Source of the DNA: an uncultured Acidobacteriia bacterium
Lineage (GTDB): Bacteria > Acidobacteriota > Terriglobia > Bryobacterales > Bryobacteraceae
Direction: 5' to 3'
DNA length: 33,538 nucleotides
Assembly (NCBI GenBank): GCA_903892565.1
Contig: CAITIX010000315.1
Location: 1-33,538, forward strand
Shown: positions 33,421 to 33,538 of the stretch, one piece after another
Numbering within the stretch: position 1 is the stretch's first letter
Layout of the letters: the number at the start of each line of letters is the position of its first letter
Position numbers and translations under genes: made by a program
The notes under the pieces: model-generated
The model's database searches: none
The model's input: the letters and a program-made list of their open reading frames with translations, nothing else
Told to the model about the DNA's origin: nothing

Positions 33421-33538
33421 CTAGTTGCTAAACGTGATGTCCGATTCCGCGCCAAACTTGCGGTAATTGCGGAACTCGATGCGATTGCGGAGACAGTGGC
33501 TGGATCCCGCTTCGCAGGAAAGTATTTCGGCGGCCACC
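33421..33538 (-). CDS. C-terminal end of an unidentified protein (runs off the window)
   Basis: The minus strand gives 38 residues, VAAEILSCEAGSSHCLRNRIEF followed by RNYRKFGAESDITFSN, then a TAG at 33421-33423. The ending EFRNYRKFGAESDITF looks like the C-terminal strand of a secreted, beta-rich acidobacterial protein, but this is from memory of similar endings and is not a firm assignment. It is read toward the palindromic repeat, which lies 17 bases past its stop. Confidence 0.5.
   Translation of the reverse strand, partial: VAAEILSCEAGSSHCLRNRIEFRNYRKFGAESDITFSN

Overview
The window looks like a chromosomal stretch of a GC-rich member of the Acidobacteriota (Terriglobia-like). The inference rests on gene content: DUF6152 secreted proteins, fused MFS/spermidine-synthase proteins, DUF4159, a 125-residue conserved acidobacterial-type hypothetical, a GroESL operon with CIRCE, and small dispersed palindromic repeats. 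No rRNA, tRNA, prophage, transposase or CRISPR array was found.

Layout. 1-6712: start of a Ser/Thr protein kinase on the minus strand, a tandem pair of fused MFS-like/spermidine-synthase-like membrane proteins, ribA, and a LytS-type histidine kinase without an adjacent regulator. 6713-11395, minus strand: a Tat-exported MmgE/PrpD protein split by an in-frame TAG, a coupled comF-HNH pair in which ComF carries an in-frame insertion with a palindrome, a small ParB-like protein with a dual-specificity phosphatase, and an intact RelE-type toxin-antitoxin pair. 11440-17116, plus strand: a DUF3592 protein, dnaE, accA, a small membrane-anchored protein, and a second toxin-antitoxin pair whose toxin is broken by an in-frame TAA and whose antitoxin appears to be read from a leaderless transcript.

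17193-21809 is an export cluster: an octaheme c-type cytochrome, two DUF6152 proteins whose mature forms probably begin with His-His, a seven-repeat FG-GAP-like beta-propeller and an SGNH hydrolase. 21810-23300 is a repeat island: four copies of an ~80-85 bp unit, two of which face each other around a small GIY-YIG nuclease gene. 23309-25961 holds a DUF4288 protein and groES-groEL with a Rho-independent terminator and a CIRCE/promoter overlap.

26441-33538: a PLP aminotransferase, a conserved hypothetical, larB, a gene-poor stretch with a stem-loop, a RodZ-like HTH/membrane protein, a class I methyltransferase, an M28/glutaminyl-cyclase-like enzyme, a DUF4159 protein and the C-terminus of an unidentified protein. 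A second palindromic repeat family occurs at 27622-27714 and, in opposite orientation, at 33320-33403.

The best candidates for something undescribed are the GIY-YIG gene bracketed by inverted copies of the dispersed repeat, the palindrome-bearing insertion inside ComF, and the two genes interrupted by single in-frame stop codons.
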